Positions 6,131 to 13,046 of a stretch of DNA of 13,046 nt are shown in pieces. The translations under genes and the position numbers were made by a program. The number at the start of each line of letters is the position of its first letter. The stretch's first letter is position 1. The DNA comes from an uncultured Collinsella sp. Lineage in GTDB: Bacteria; Actinomycetota; Coriobacteriia; Coriobacteriales; Coriobacteriaceae. The notes beneath the pieces are model-generated. The model searched no databases. It was not told where the DNA came from and was given only the letters and a program-made list of their open reading frames with translations. Where the stretch lies: assembly GCA_959599615.1 (NCBI GenBank), contig CAUGKA010000046.1:1-13046 (forward strand). The letters run 5' to 3'.

Positions 6131-7111
6131 TTACTCCCACTCCACCGTACCGACGGGCTTGGGCGTGAGGTCGTAGCATACGCGGCAGATACCGGGGACC
6201 TCGGCGGTGACGCGGGCGGTAATGCGCTTGAGCAACGCCCAGTCGAGCTCGGGAACCTCGGCAGTCATGACATCGACGGTGTTGATGCAGCGGATGATGC
6301 AGGGCCAGTCGTAGGCGCGCTTGCCCTCGCGCACGCCGGTGGCGCGGAAGTCGGGTACCACGGCAAAGTACTGCCAGATGGTCAGACCAGCCTTATCGAT
6401 CTCTTCGCGCACGATAGCATCGGCCTCGCGCAGCGCCTCGAGACGGTCGCGGGTGATGGCGCCAAGGCAGCGGACGCCCAGACCAGGACCGGGGAACGGC
6501 TGACGCTCAACCATGTTCTCGGGCAGGCCGAGCTCGCGGCCCACGACGCGCACCTCGTCCTTGTACAGCAGCTTAACGGGCTCGCAGAGCTCAAATTGCA
6601 GATCCTCGGGCAGACCGCCAACGTTGTGGTGGGCTTTCACGCCGTCCTGCGACTCCAGAATGTCGGGATAGATGGTACCCTGGGCGAGGAAGCTGACCTC
6701 GTCGCCAACCTTGCGGGCCTCCTCCTCGAACACGCGAATGAACTCGGCGCCGATAATCTTACGCTTGGCCTCGGGCTCCTCGACGTCCACGAGCTTGTCC
6801 AGGAAGCGGTCGGTAGCGTCAACGTAAACCAGGTTGGCATCCATCTGATTTTTGAAGACGTCGACGACCTGCTCGCTCTCGCCCTTGCGCATCAGGCCGT
6901 GGTTCACATGCACGCAGATGAGTTGCTTGCCGATAGCCTTGATGAGCAGCGCCGCGACAACAGAGCTGTCAACGCCACCGGAAAGGGCCAGCAGGACCTT
7001 CTTGTCGCCGATCTGCTCGCGGATTGCAGTGACCTGCTCGTCAATGAACGCCTGGGCAAGTTCGGGAGTGGTGATACGCACCATATCGTCGGGACGCTTG
7101 TTGGGATCCAT
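6131..7111 (-). CDS. guaA: GMP synthase, ATP-pyrophosphatase subunit without glutaminase domain
   Basis: This cytoplasmic enzyme converts XMP to GMP with ATP and ammonia in purine synthesis. The 326 residues match only the synthetase half of ordinary bacterial GuaA, which is usually above 500 residues with an N-terminal class I glutamine amidotransferase. The ATP-binding loop SGGVDSS is at 44-50. FLAQGTIYPD (141-150), HHNVGGLPED (161-170) and FPGPGLGVR (206-214) are the conserved synthetase segments. The C-terminus ends KPVGTVEWE, like the KPPxTIEWE end of the family. The chosen ATG at 7111 has AAAGGAG about six bases upstream; the open frame before it (to 7168) reads as leader. It should need free ammonia or a separate glutaminase subunit, as in the two-subunit archaeal enzyme. 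No such gene is in the window. It converges with the histidine kinase gene and has its own promoter upstream. Confidence 0.93.
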   Translation of the reverse strand: MDPNKRPDDMVRITTPELAQAFIDEQVTAIREQIGDKKVLLALSGGVDSSVVAALLIKAIGKQLICVHVNHGLMRKGESEQVVDVFKNQMDANLVYVDATDRFLDKLVDVEEPEAKRKIIGAEFIRVFEEEARKVGDEVSFLAQGTIYPDILESQDGVKAHHNVGGLPEDLQFELCEPVKLLYKDEVRVVGRELGLPENMVERQPFPGPGLGVRCLGAITRDRLEALREADAIVREEIDKAGLTIWQYFAVVPDFRATGVREGKRAYDWPCIIRCINTVDVMTAEVPELDWALLKRITARVTAEVPGICRVCYDLTPKPVGTVEWE

Positions 7112-7176
7112 GCAGAGCTCCTTTTCGGTTCGATGGAACGCGCCGCGCATATGCAAACGCGCTGTCATATGCCCTC

Positions 7177-7205
7177 ATTATATGCAGAGCGAGGTGCGTT
7201 TCCCA
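7177..7205 (-). promoter_or_regulatory. guaA: Promoter of the GMP synthase gene
   Basis: On the minus strand a perfect TATAAT lies at 7182-7177. Upstream at a spacing of about 17 is a weak -35 region (TGGGAA-like). A start near 7170 would give a leader of roughly 58 nt before the ATG at 7111. The leader holds a CATATG/GCATATG dyad and a GCGCG-rich stretch, with no riboswitch fold that I recognise. The -10 box is convincing; the -35 is not. Confidence 0.6.
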
Positions 7206-7260
7206 TCGCTGCAACGGAGCTTTTTGCAGGGGCGGCATTTTTTCCTAATGTCGAGGTCAG

Positions 7261-7371
7261 CTAGGCTTCGGTAGCCACCTTGGGAGCATCGCCAATAGAC
7301 TCTTCCTTTATACGTTCGGCATAATCGTAGGCGATACCCACAAATTCCAGTCCCGAGCAACAGGAGTACAA
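7261..7371 (-). CDS. Possible small ORF, 36 residues, unknown
   Basis: A minus-strand frame from TTG 7371 to TAG at 7261 encodes 36 residues. It starts MYSCCSGLEFVGIAYDYAER and ends with a Lys/Glu-rich tail (IKEESIGDAPKVATEA). The composition looks protein-like, with a balanced charged tail and codons like the neighbouring genes. The frame is closed by a TAG just upstream of the TTG, and there is no good ribosome site. It lies between two divergent genes and overlaps candidate promoter sequence for the LuxR-type gene. It may be a real small protein, the tail of a decayed gene, or chance. No family is recognised. Confidence 0.25.
   Translation of the reverse strand: MYSCCSGLEFVGIAYDYAERIKEESIGDAPKVATEA
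7296..7325 (+). promoter_or_regulatory. Candidate promoter of the LuxR-type regulator
   Basis: TAGACT (7296-7301) and CATAAT (7320-7325) are separated by 18 nt and would start transcription near 7333, about 75 nt before the ATG at 7408. The match is moderate in both boxes. It is offered because a plus-strand promoter must lie in this gap. Confidence 0.3.
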
Positions 7372-7407
7372 TTGCTGCTAGTGTTGCCACCTGATGGGAG
7401 ATGGAAG

Positions 7408-8412
7408 ATGGACTGCGATGGTTACCCGCGCATTCCCATGCCGTTGATGTGCACCGCCTTTGTGCCGGGGCAGATTGACGCTGCGGTTGCAGACATTTCC
7501 GACCCCGATTCACGCACCATCGCCACAGCAGAAGCGCTGTACTTTCGCGGACAGGCCACCCTCGCTGCCAAGACGGCGCGCCCCTATCTTGACGCCACCG
7601 ACCCCGCACTACGCTATTCCGCATGCTTTATCTGCGGATACGCCAGCCTGTCGCTCAACCGTATCACCGACGCCCGCCGGTGCCTTACGGGCATCCTCGA
7701 TACGCCAACTGACGAGGAATCGCCCGCCGCTCACGCCACGCATATCCTGTTCGCCTCGGCCGCGAGTGTCCTGCTGCACTTGCCTTCCCCGTATTCTGCC
7801 GAAGAGTTTTATCCACTTGCGGCACATCTGCCCGAAGGCCTGCGCCTGTTCGCCAGCTACGTGATGGCGCACGCGTTGTATCTGCGCGGCGAATACGGCC
7901 GTAGCTTGGGCATGGCGGAAAACGCCCTGATTATGAAACAGGGAAGCTACCCCATCTCGGAGCTATTCCTGCACTTGTCGGCTTCGATGGCTTGTATGAG
8001 TCTCAAAGACGTCGACGCCGCAAAAGCGCACTTTGGCGCTGTTTGGGACATTGCGCGCCCCGACGGCCTTATCGAACTCATCGGCGAACACCATGGCCTT
8101 TTGCAGGGACTCATCGAGGCATGCCTAAAATCGCAATACCCTGACGATTTCGCACGCATCATCGAGATTACGTATCGATTCAGCTACGGCTGGCGGCGCA
8201 TCCACAACCCCGATTCGGGCGAAGACGTGGCCGACGATCTAACGACCACGGAATTCACCATGGCCATGCTCGCCTGTCGCGGGTGGACCAACGCCGAAAT
8301 CGCACGCCATATGGGAGTATCGCCGGGCACCGTCAAAAACCGCCTATCCGGCGTATACGCAAAGCTTGGCATCGGCACACGCGCCGAGCTGGCCGCGCAT
8401 ATGTTGCGTTAG
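7408..8412 (+). CDS. LuxR-type transcriptional regulator with TPR-like sensor part
   Basis: A 334-residue cytoplasmic regulator. The C-terminal LuxR/GerE helix-turn-helix (about 278-334) is clear, with LTTTEFTMAMLACRGWTNAE leading into the recognition region VSPGTVKNRLSGVYAKLGI. Residues about 36-250 are almost all helical with repeated Ala/Leu/Tyr patterns, such as EALYFRGQATLAAKTARPYL and VMAHALYLRGEYGRSLGMAE, like the TPR-type helices of MalT-family activators. There is no receiver domain and no ATP-binding loop. ATG 7408 is preferred because GGGAG lies seven bases upstream. A TTG at 7372 with AGGAG upstream would add 12 residues and cannot be excluded. The next gene, on the same strand 155 nt away, encodes a large surface protein and is the likely target. 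The ligand is unknown. Confidence 0.88.
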   Translation: MDCDGYPRIPMPLMCTAFVPGQIDAAVADISDPDSRTIATAEALYFRGQATLAAKTARPYLDATDPALRYSACFICGYASLSLNRITDARRCLTGILDTPTDEESPAAHATHILFASAASVLLHLPSPYSAEEFYPLAAHLPEGLRLFASYVMAHALYLRGEYGRSLGMAENALIMKQGSYPISELFLHLSASMACMSLKDVDAAKAHFGAVWDIARPDGLIELIGEHHGLLQGLIEACLKSQYPDDFARIIEITYRFSYGWRRIHNPDSGEDVADDLTTTEFTMAMLACRGWTNAEIARHMGVSPGTVKNRLSGVYAKLGIGTRAELAAHMLR

Positions 8413-8567
8413 CGACCGGGCTGCCAAGCGCATCGAACGCGTTCCGGAACCCGGCGCTTCGCTCGATCAATTTGGACATTTTGACCCTTGAACGGCACTA
8501 CCGCCACGGGGCGCCTTCTCGCAAAATTGGATTATTTCCTCCGATATTTGCGGGATGGGAGCCCAAA

Positions 8568-11500
8568 ATGCTTGATCGCCGTTCGTTACTTGTCGCCGGA
8601 GCGTCCTCGTTAGCGAGCATTATGTTGCCGCGCGTGCCGGGAAGCGAAAATGCCTTCCTGCTGCCGTTCACGCCCACCGCGGCCTATGCCGACGAAGAAG
8701 ACCCCTTCAAGGTCTTGGTGCTCTCGCGCACCATGTTTGGCGTGGTGGTAGTCGATGTCGCTCATAAGAAGAATCCCATCGCAGGTGCCCAGGTCACGCT
8801 CACATCGCGCTATGCCGCAGGCAAGCAGCTCACCGCCACCACCGATGACGAAGGCACGGCCATCTTTGAGGTCGCGCCGCTTTCGGAAGGCTACGTGGAC
8901 GAGGCAACGCTCCTCGACGCGTACGACTTTAACGGCGGCATCTCTATTAGCATGGCGGGGTACCGCGATGTTGAGATTCCCCTCGCGCGCGTCCAAGGCG
9001 GCACCGCCATTACCGCGCCCACGCGTCCGCTTTCCGACGGCGAGCCGTACTTCCGCCAGCTCACATTCGACGAATGGGACATCCAGTACGCCGACGCTAC
9101 GTTCATGGCATTGCCGAAGGACGACACGGCAAACGACCAACCCGACACGCACACCTTTACCGTGCAGGCACATTTGCCACAGGGTGGGCAGGCAACGCTG
9201 CGCATTAACAAAGTGACGCCTGCCGCGGGCAGCTCGCCCGAAACCGTCACGCAGATTGGCCAAGTCAAGGCCAGCGCATCGGGTTCGGATAATCTGGCAA
9301 CGTTCACGCTTGAAGACACGTTCCTCGATGCAGCTTCGGGCCTTCTGGAGGAAGGATGCAAGCTGCGCTTTGTGCTCGATTACCAGAGCAAAACCTACAC
9401 GCTCTCCTCCCCCATGGCCGTTGTCACCGCGCCGGCGGCAAAGGCGGAATCCGGATCGACCACTATCGTCCCCACCACCATGGACCAAGAGATCACTCCG
9501 TTTGATTTCCCCGCGGCGTTTCCCGGCATCGGTGGTAATAAGTTCACGTGTTGGATGCCCACATTTCCGATCCTCTTCGATTTCTCGTTTGCCGGATACG
9601 TGCTGTTTGGCGGAGGATACAAACCAGCCAGCTATATGAACGATTCGGGCAACCCTGATCCGGAATACTGGAAGAAATCGCCGCGCGAGTCGGGTGCCAA
9701 GCAGGCAAACCGCTACCTCGACGAGATGGAGGGGAAGTGGAATCAGTACAAGAGCATGAGTGCCGGTTCGGGTACCGATCCAAGAAACACCAAGCTCCTT
9801 CGCCACCATTGCACGCTGCTGTTCACGATGGATATCGCCACACAGCTGTACGGCTCGCTCGCCTACGACTGGGTGGGCAAAACCTGGGGTGACAACAACG
9901 ATCCTGCATATGGCAATATTAAGGCCCTCTTCCAGATAAGAACCGACCTCAACTGGACCGAACAGTTTACCCTAGGACCGGTACCGTTTTTCCTAAACGT
10001 CAACCCCTGGGTGCTGGCAAAACTGGCGCTCGCCGTAGGTGCCCACACGCACGGCAGCGGCGCGGCGTTTTTTAAAAACATTTCGCTCGATTGGTCAAAC
10101 ACGTCGGGCTCGTTCACCATCCAGATCGGGCTTGCCGTTACCTTTGGAGCCGGCGTTGCGGGCGTCGCCTCGTCTGCCGTGCGCGGCGCCGCATCCCTCA
10201 CGCTGTTCATTGGGTACGAGAAGGCAGATGGACACCAGCTTCCACGACTGCGCGTAGGTGCAGACGTCGATGTCGATGTGATACTCCAGTTTGTAATGTT
10301 CAAGTGGACTACCAAGGCTTGGTCGGGGTCGTGGCCCACGCTCGCCGATTCGTGGAATATGTCGGTGAACAATGGCGACCAGTATGTGCTCCAGCGCTCT
10401 GAGCTCGCATTGGGTGGAGATACGCCTTACACGTTGGACGCCCGCTTCGGCACGCCCGGCAACATCGAGGCGGGCGGTGTGCCGCAATTTATCGCATCGG
10501 CCACCATTGTCACCAACGCCGAGTTGCTCGCACGCGCCGAGGTTAAGGCAACTGCCGTAAACGCCGCGCCTGTCGTGCGCGATTGGAATCAAGCGGTTAC
10601 GCGCATTGAGCTCGAGGTGGATGCGGAGAGCGACGACACGGGACGGGTCGAGCATTTCGTCCATGCACTGGTAGAGAACGACGAAAACGCCGCGCCGATG
10701 TATGAGTACGCCTACATCGGTCAGGCAACGAACGCCGTTGCGGACCCGAACGCCAATTCTGCCGGCGTGTCGGAGGACGAGCGTGGCGGCATCAAGCCCT
10801 CGAGCGACAACGTGCTGTTTTCCGGCGTGCTCAGCGAAGCCCACATGAAGCTAACGATGATTGCCGGCGTAGAATGCCTGTTCCGTATCGCCTCGGTGCG
10901 CTACGGCGACAATGGCCGCTCGCGCCTGGTGGTGCACACAAAGGCAAACGGCACGTGGTCCGCTCCCACGCCCGTGGACTTTCCCCTTGGGTTTGGCGAG
11001 GGCGACGTGGAGCGCGACGGCATATTCGATTACGACTTCGACGTGGTGGAATATACGGACGGAAGAGGAAACCAGGACGCCTACGTGCTGCTGGTCTCGG
11101 GCGAGCGCCCCGCCGGCGACAACACCCTTTTCGATACGGCAAGCACATCCGGCATACTGTCCGTTGTGCGCCTGCGCATAAGCAACGACGGAGTTCGCGT
11201 GATATCGCACACGTCGTGGCGCAGCATCTCGCGCGGCCGCCTTCAGGAGGATGGCTACCATTGCCTGCAGTGCCCGCGCATCACGGTAGGCAAGACGCTG
11301 GTCGACGGACGCCTGTCGGGTGCCTACCTCCACCGCCGCGGAACCACCGCAGAGAAGGTGCTCGGCAGCGAGGCCGAGGTTGCGCTGGAATGCTTTACCC
11401 TGTGGTCGGATGATTTGGGCGACAGCCTGACGTTCCGCCAAGTTCTTCGCTTTCCGCAGGCACCGTCGAGTATCGAGCTGAGCGAGCCCGAGAATATCAA

Positions 11501-12935
11501 CGGCAAAATGGTGGTGCCCGTTGCGTACGAGACCGCAGACGGTTGCGGCTGCGCATCGTACGCCGTGATCGGCCAGTCCATTGCGGGCTGGGGCGTTATG
11601 CCACCAGACGCCACGGTGCCCCATGCGGTGCCGTGGCCACAACATTCGGGCTTTTTGGCCACCGTCAACGAGCAGTTGCAGCATATTACTTGGACGCGAG
11701 GCGCATCGGCATTTGCAACGCAGCCCGTGGGTGCCGCAGGCTGTGGCCCGGCATCGTTTAGCGTAAGCAACAACGGCAGGTGCGCGCTCTATGTAGAGAA
11801 CACCGATGGCAAGGTGGGGCAAACCTACGACGAAGAAGGCAACCCGGTAGCGGTGATGGGCAAGCACTTCCGCATCTTCGCCAGCACCTTGGCTGGCGAT
11901 CTGTTCACGGAACCGTTCGTGATGTGCGAGCTGGACCATCCCGTCGATCAGATAACGACATTTTTGACGTCGGGAGGCATGCTCTCCACGCTCGCCACGC
12001 ACATTGTGAGCGCGGAGAAGAGCGAGGCAGAGCTGCACGGCATCGAAGTGCCCTTGGTGGCGTGTGCCACTCCGACGGGCGCGGTCGCTACCTCGGGCGC
12101 GGTGGTGCCCGGAGCAGCAGGCGAATCCTTCATGGTCACGGTGCGAAACGACGGCAACACCCTGCTGACCGCCGGCACGATCGATCTGTACCGAGAGGGC
12201 TCCAGCCAGCCGTTCTCCAGCGCATCCATCGGGTTCGGAGCGAACGCACGCATGGCTTCGATCTACGACCCAGAGCTTGCCGAGGACGCTTCGGCCAACG
12301 ACATGGCACGCGTGAAATACGCGCTCGAGACGTTGGGCACACGTTTTGCAACGCACCCGCTGGTAGCCGACAACGGCAACGCCGTGCTGGCACCGGGTTG
12401 CACGGCACAGTTCCGCATGAGCTTTGCCATCCCGGAGAGCTGGGGCGACGAAGTGGGCAAACGCGTAACGCTGTATGCGAAGGCACGTGACCTGGTGGCG
12501 CTCGATCCCGTAACGCTCGAGGAAATTCGACCGGGCGCAAACTCGACACTGGGTGCCGTACTGCACGAGCTTCATGTGCCCGATGCGGCATGCGAACGCT
12601 CAGAAGTTCAGGTCGGCGTCTGCGACAGCGCGGATACGACAGGACTTCACGACGCCCCGATGACAGCAGACGGCGACGGTGGCTCGAGTGGCGGCGGTGC
12701 TGACGAGGGCGGCGGCTCCGGCGGAAGCAGCTCCGGCAGCGGCAAGGACCACGGCAATAACAAGTGCTCCGGAAAAGCGGGCGCACTTGCGGGCACGGGC
12801 GATGTCAACGCTCCCCTTACGGCAGCCGCTGCAGCACTCGCCGCGGCAGGCGCCGGCCTCGTCGCCTACAGCGCCCGCCGCACGGCGCTCGAAAAAGACA
12901 CCGCCAATGAGGTCAATTCGGATAGGCCTCGCTAG
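8568..12935 (+). CDS. Large exported, sortase-anchored surface protein
   Basis: This 1455-residue cell-surface protein is of no family I recognise as a whole. The N-terminus has a twin-arginine-like signal, DRRSLLVAG (R4/R5), a hydrophobic stretch, and a likely cleavage after AYA at 39-41. A carboxypeptidase-regulatory or Ig-like module at about 55-145 includes PIAGAQVTLTS and TTDDEGTAIFEV. A second beta-rich part extends to about 290. Residues about 440-590 are Gly-rich with alternating hydrophobics. Residues about 660-1150 look like repeated beta-sheet blades, possibly a propeller, with a CXXC (C899 and C902). An Ig/CARDB-like domain sits near 1175-1305, with VTVRNDGN at 1190-1197. The end has a Gly/Ser stalk (about 1366-1406), LAGTG at 1407-1411, a hydrophobic helix and a basic tail, as for LAxTG/class E sortase anchoring. 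ATG 8568 has GGGAG six bases upstream. An in-frame extension upstream overlaps the regulator gene and is not used. About 17 cysteines occur in the mature part. Function is unknown; adhesion or binding is only a guess. Confidence 0.88.
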   Translation: MLDRRSLLVAGASSLASIMLPRVPGSENAFLLPFTPTAAYADEEDPFKVLVLSRTMFGVVVVDVAHKKNPIAGAQVTLTSRYAAGKQLTATTDDEGTAIFEVAPLSEGYVDEATLLDAYDFNGGISISMAGYRDVEIPLARVQGGTAITAPTRPLSDGEPYFRQLTFDEWDIQYADATFMALPKDDTANDQPDTHTFTVQAHLPQGGQATLRINKVTPAAGSSPETVTQIGQVKASASGSDNLATFTLEDTFLDAASGLLEEGCKLRFVLDYQSKTYTLSSPMAVVTAPAAKAESGSTTIVPTTMDQEITPFDFPAAFPGIGGNKFTCWMPTFPILFDFSFAGYVLFGGGYKPASYMNDSGNPDPEYWKKSPRESGAKQANRYLDEMEGKWNQYKSMSAGSGTDPRNTKLLRHHCTLLFTMDIATQLYGSLAYDWVGKTWGDNNDPAYGNIKALFQIRTDLNWTEQFTLGPVPFFLNVNPWVLAKLALAVGAHTHGSGAAFFKNISLDWSNTSGSFTIQIGLAVTFGAGVAGVASSAVRGAASLTLFIGYEKADGHQLPRLRVGADVDVDVILQFVMFKWTTKAWSGSWPTLADSWNMSVNNGDQYVLQRSELALGGDTPYTLDARFGTPGNIEAGGVPQFIASATIVTNAELLARAEVKATAVNAAPVVRDWNQAVTRIELEVDAESDDTGRVEHFVHALVENDENAAPMYEYAYIGQATNAVADPNANSAGVSEDERGGIKPSSDNVLFSGVLSEAHMKLTMIAGVECLFRIASVRYGDNGRSRLVVHTKANGTWSAPTPVDFPLGFGEGDVERDGIFDYDFDVVEYTDGRGNQDAYVLLVSGERPAGDNTLFDTASTSGILSVVRLRISNDGVRVISHTSWRSISRGRLQEDGYHCLQCPRITVGKTLVDGRLSGAYLHRRGTTAEKVLGSEAEVALECFTLWSDDLGDSLTFRQVLRFPQAPSSIELSEPENINGKMVVPVAYETADGCGCASYAVIGQSIAGWGVMPPDATVPHAVPWPQHSGFLATVNEQLQHITWTRGASAFATQPVGAAGCGPASFSVSNNGRCALYVENTDGKVGQTYDEEGNPVAVMGKHFRIFASTLAGDLFTEPFVMCELDHPVDQITTFLTSGGMLSTLATHIVSAEKSEAELHGIEVPLVACATPTGAVATSGAVVPGAAGESFMVTVRNDGNTLLTAGTIDLYREGSSQPFSSASIGFGANARMASIYDPELAEDASANDMARVKYALETLGTRFATHPLVADNGNAVLAPGCTAQFRMSFAIPESWGDEVGKRVTLYAKARDLVALDPVTLEEIRPGANSTLGAVLHELHVPDAACERSEVQVGVCDSADTTGLHDAPMTADGDGGSSGGGADEGGGSGGSSSGSGKDHGNNKCSGKAGALAGTGDVNAPLTAAAAALAAAGAGLVAYSARRTALEKDTANEVNSDRPR

Positions 12936-12986
12936 CTCCTACTTACTTTTGTGAGAGACGCCGACTCGGCTCATCGAACATCAAAA

Positions 12987-13018
12987 TGGGCTGGTTCTGA
13001 ATACCCAGAGCCAGCCCA
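12987..13018. terminator. Strong hairpin, probable bidirectional terminator
   Basis: TGGGCTGGTTCTG (12987-12999) pairs with CAGAGCCAGCCCA (13006-13018) through 13 base pairs with one G-T pair and a 6-nt loop. On the minus strand it is followed by TTTT, on the plus strand by TTACGTATTA. It lies 51 nt past the stop of the surface protein gene and 7 nt past the stop of a possible convergent frame. It most likely ends transcription from both sides, with the better tail on the minus strand. Confidence 0.8.
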
Positions 13019-13025
13019 TTACGTA

Positions 13026-13046
13026 TTAGATGTCGCCAGCGGAGTC
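13026..13046 (-). CDS. Possible last codons of a convergent gene, partial
   Basis: Reading in from the right edge on the minus strand, the frame D-S-A-G-D-I ends at TAA 13028-13026, seven bases before the strong hairpin with its T-tail. The placement fits the 3' end of a convergent gene. Six codons are too few to identify a product or to prove coding. Confidence 0.25.
   Translation of the reverse strand, partial: DSAGDI

Noticed and set aside
6099..6133. Minus-strand tail reading S-K-L-T-Q-L-V-G-D-E-N and a stop, just past the GMP synthase gene
   Set aside because: It overlaps the end of the gene in another frame and is too short to tell a gene remnant from chance.
7209..7243. Hairpin CTGCAA/TTGCAG followed at a distance by a T-run at 7238-7243
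   Set aside because: The stem is only six pairs, and the T-run is eight bases away from it with GC-rich sequence between. No gene ends just upstream on the plus strand.
7372..7407. TTG 7372 as start of the LuxR-type regulator
   Set aside because: It has a fair AGGAG upstream, but ATG 7408 has GGGAG at good spacing. The extra 12 residues look unlike a conserved N-terminus. Kept only as an alternative.
8411..8463. Imperfect inverted repeat after the LuxR-type gene (AGCGACCGGG with CCCGG-CGCT-TCGCT)
   Set aside because: The stem needs a four-base bulge, the loop is about 29 nt and there is no T-run, so it is not a convincing terminator or operator.
8283..8567. In-frame upstream extension of the surface protein
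   Set aside because: It overlaps the helix-turn-helix end of the LuxR-type gene, is Arg-rich and non-protein-like, and would bury the clear signal sequence that begins at ATG 8568.
8610..9809. Open frame of 399 codons on the minus strand
   Set aside because: Antisense to the surface protein gene, rich in Arg, Val and Gly without domain structure; a shadow frame.
10851..12575. Long open frame of 574 codons on the minus strand
   Set aside because: It lies wholly antisense to the surface protein gene, has Arg/His/Ala-rich composition typical of a shadow frame in GC-rich DNA, and shows no recognisable motif.

Overview
The window looks like chromosome from a GC-rich actinobacterium of class Coriobacteriia, most likely Collinsella or a close relative. 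The reasons are high-GC codon choice, a surface protein with an LAGTG-type sortase signal, a stand-alone LuxR-type regulator, and a CXXC-protein/polyferredoxin/TlpA operon of the kind found in anaerobic gut bacteria. The genus is an inference from style and was not tested by any search.

Left part (1-4105) is a thiol and sulfur redox block on the minus strand. In transcription order it holds a 48-residue membrane CXXC protein (CD1871A-like), a NapH/CcoG-like polyferredoxin membrane protein, and a TlpA-like thioredoxin lipoprotein. A strong intrinsic terminator follows. Next come a truncated 52-residue rhodanese fragment and a CoA-disulfide/persulfide reductase with a fused C-terminal rhodanese domain; these two overlap by 4 nt (ATGA). 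The first three genes read as a device that passes electrons from cytoplasmic iron-sulfur carriers across the membrane to an extracytoplasmic dithiol. The last enzyme handles cytoplasmic CoA disulfide or sulfane sulfur.

Divergent from this operon, with an 89-nt gap, is an OmpR-type response regulator and its histidine kinase (4195-6014, ATGA overlap). The kinase has a short sensor loop and a CXXC motif inside its first membrane helix, so it may sense the redox state handled by the neighbouring operon.

Middle part: the kinase gene converges on a GMP synthase gene (6131-7111, minus) that carries only the ATP-pyrophosphatase and dimerisation part and lacks the glutaminase domain. Between the two genes is the second copy of an 85-bp two-hairpin interspersed repeat; the first copy is at 43-127. 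A good -10 box lies upstream of the GMP synthase gene.

Right part: a LuxR-type regulator (7408-8412) is followed on the same strand by a 1455-residue exported surface protein (8568-12935). That protein has a twin-arginine-like signal, a large beta-rich body of unrecognised type, a Gly/Ser-rich stalk and a C-terminal LAGTG sortase signal. The pair looks like a regulator and its target. A strong hairpin at 12987-13018 and a possible last few codons of a convergent gene close the window.

No tRNA, rRNA, CRISPR array, insertion sequence or phage gene was seen. No stretch longer than 300 bases lacks a gene. The longest gaps are 7112-7407, which holds promoter candidates and one doubtful small ORF, and 8413-8567.
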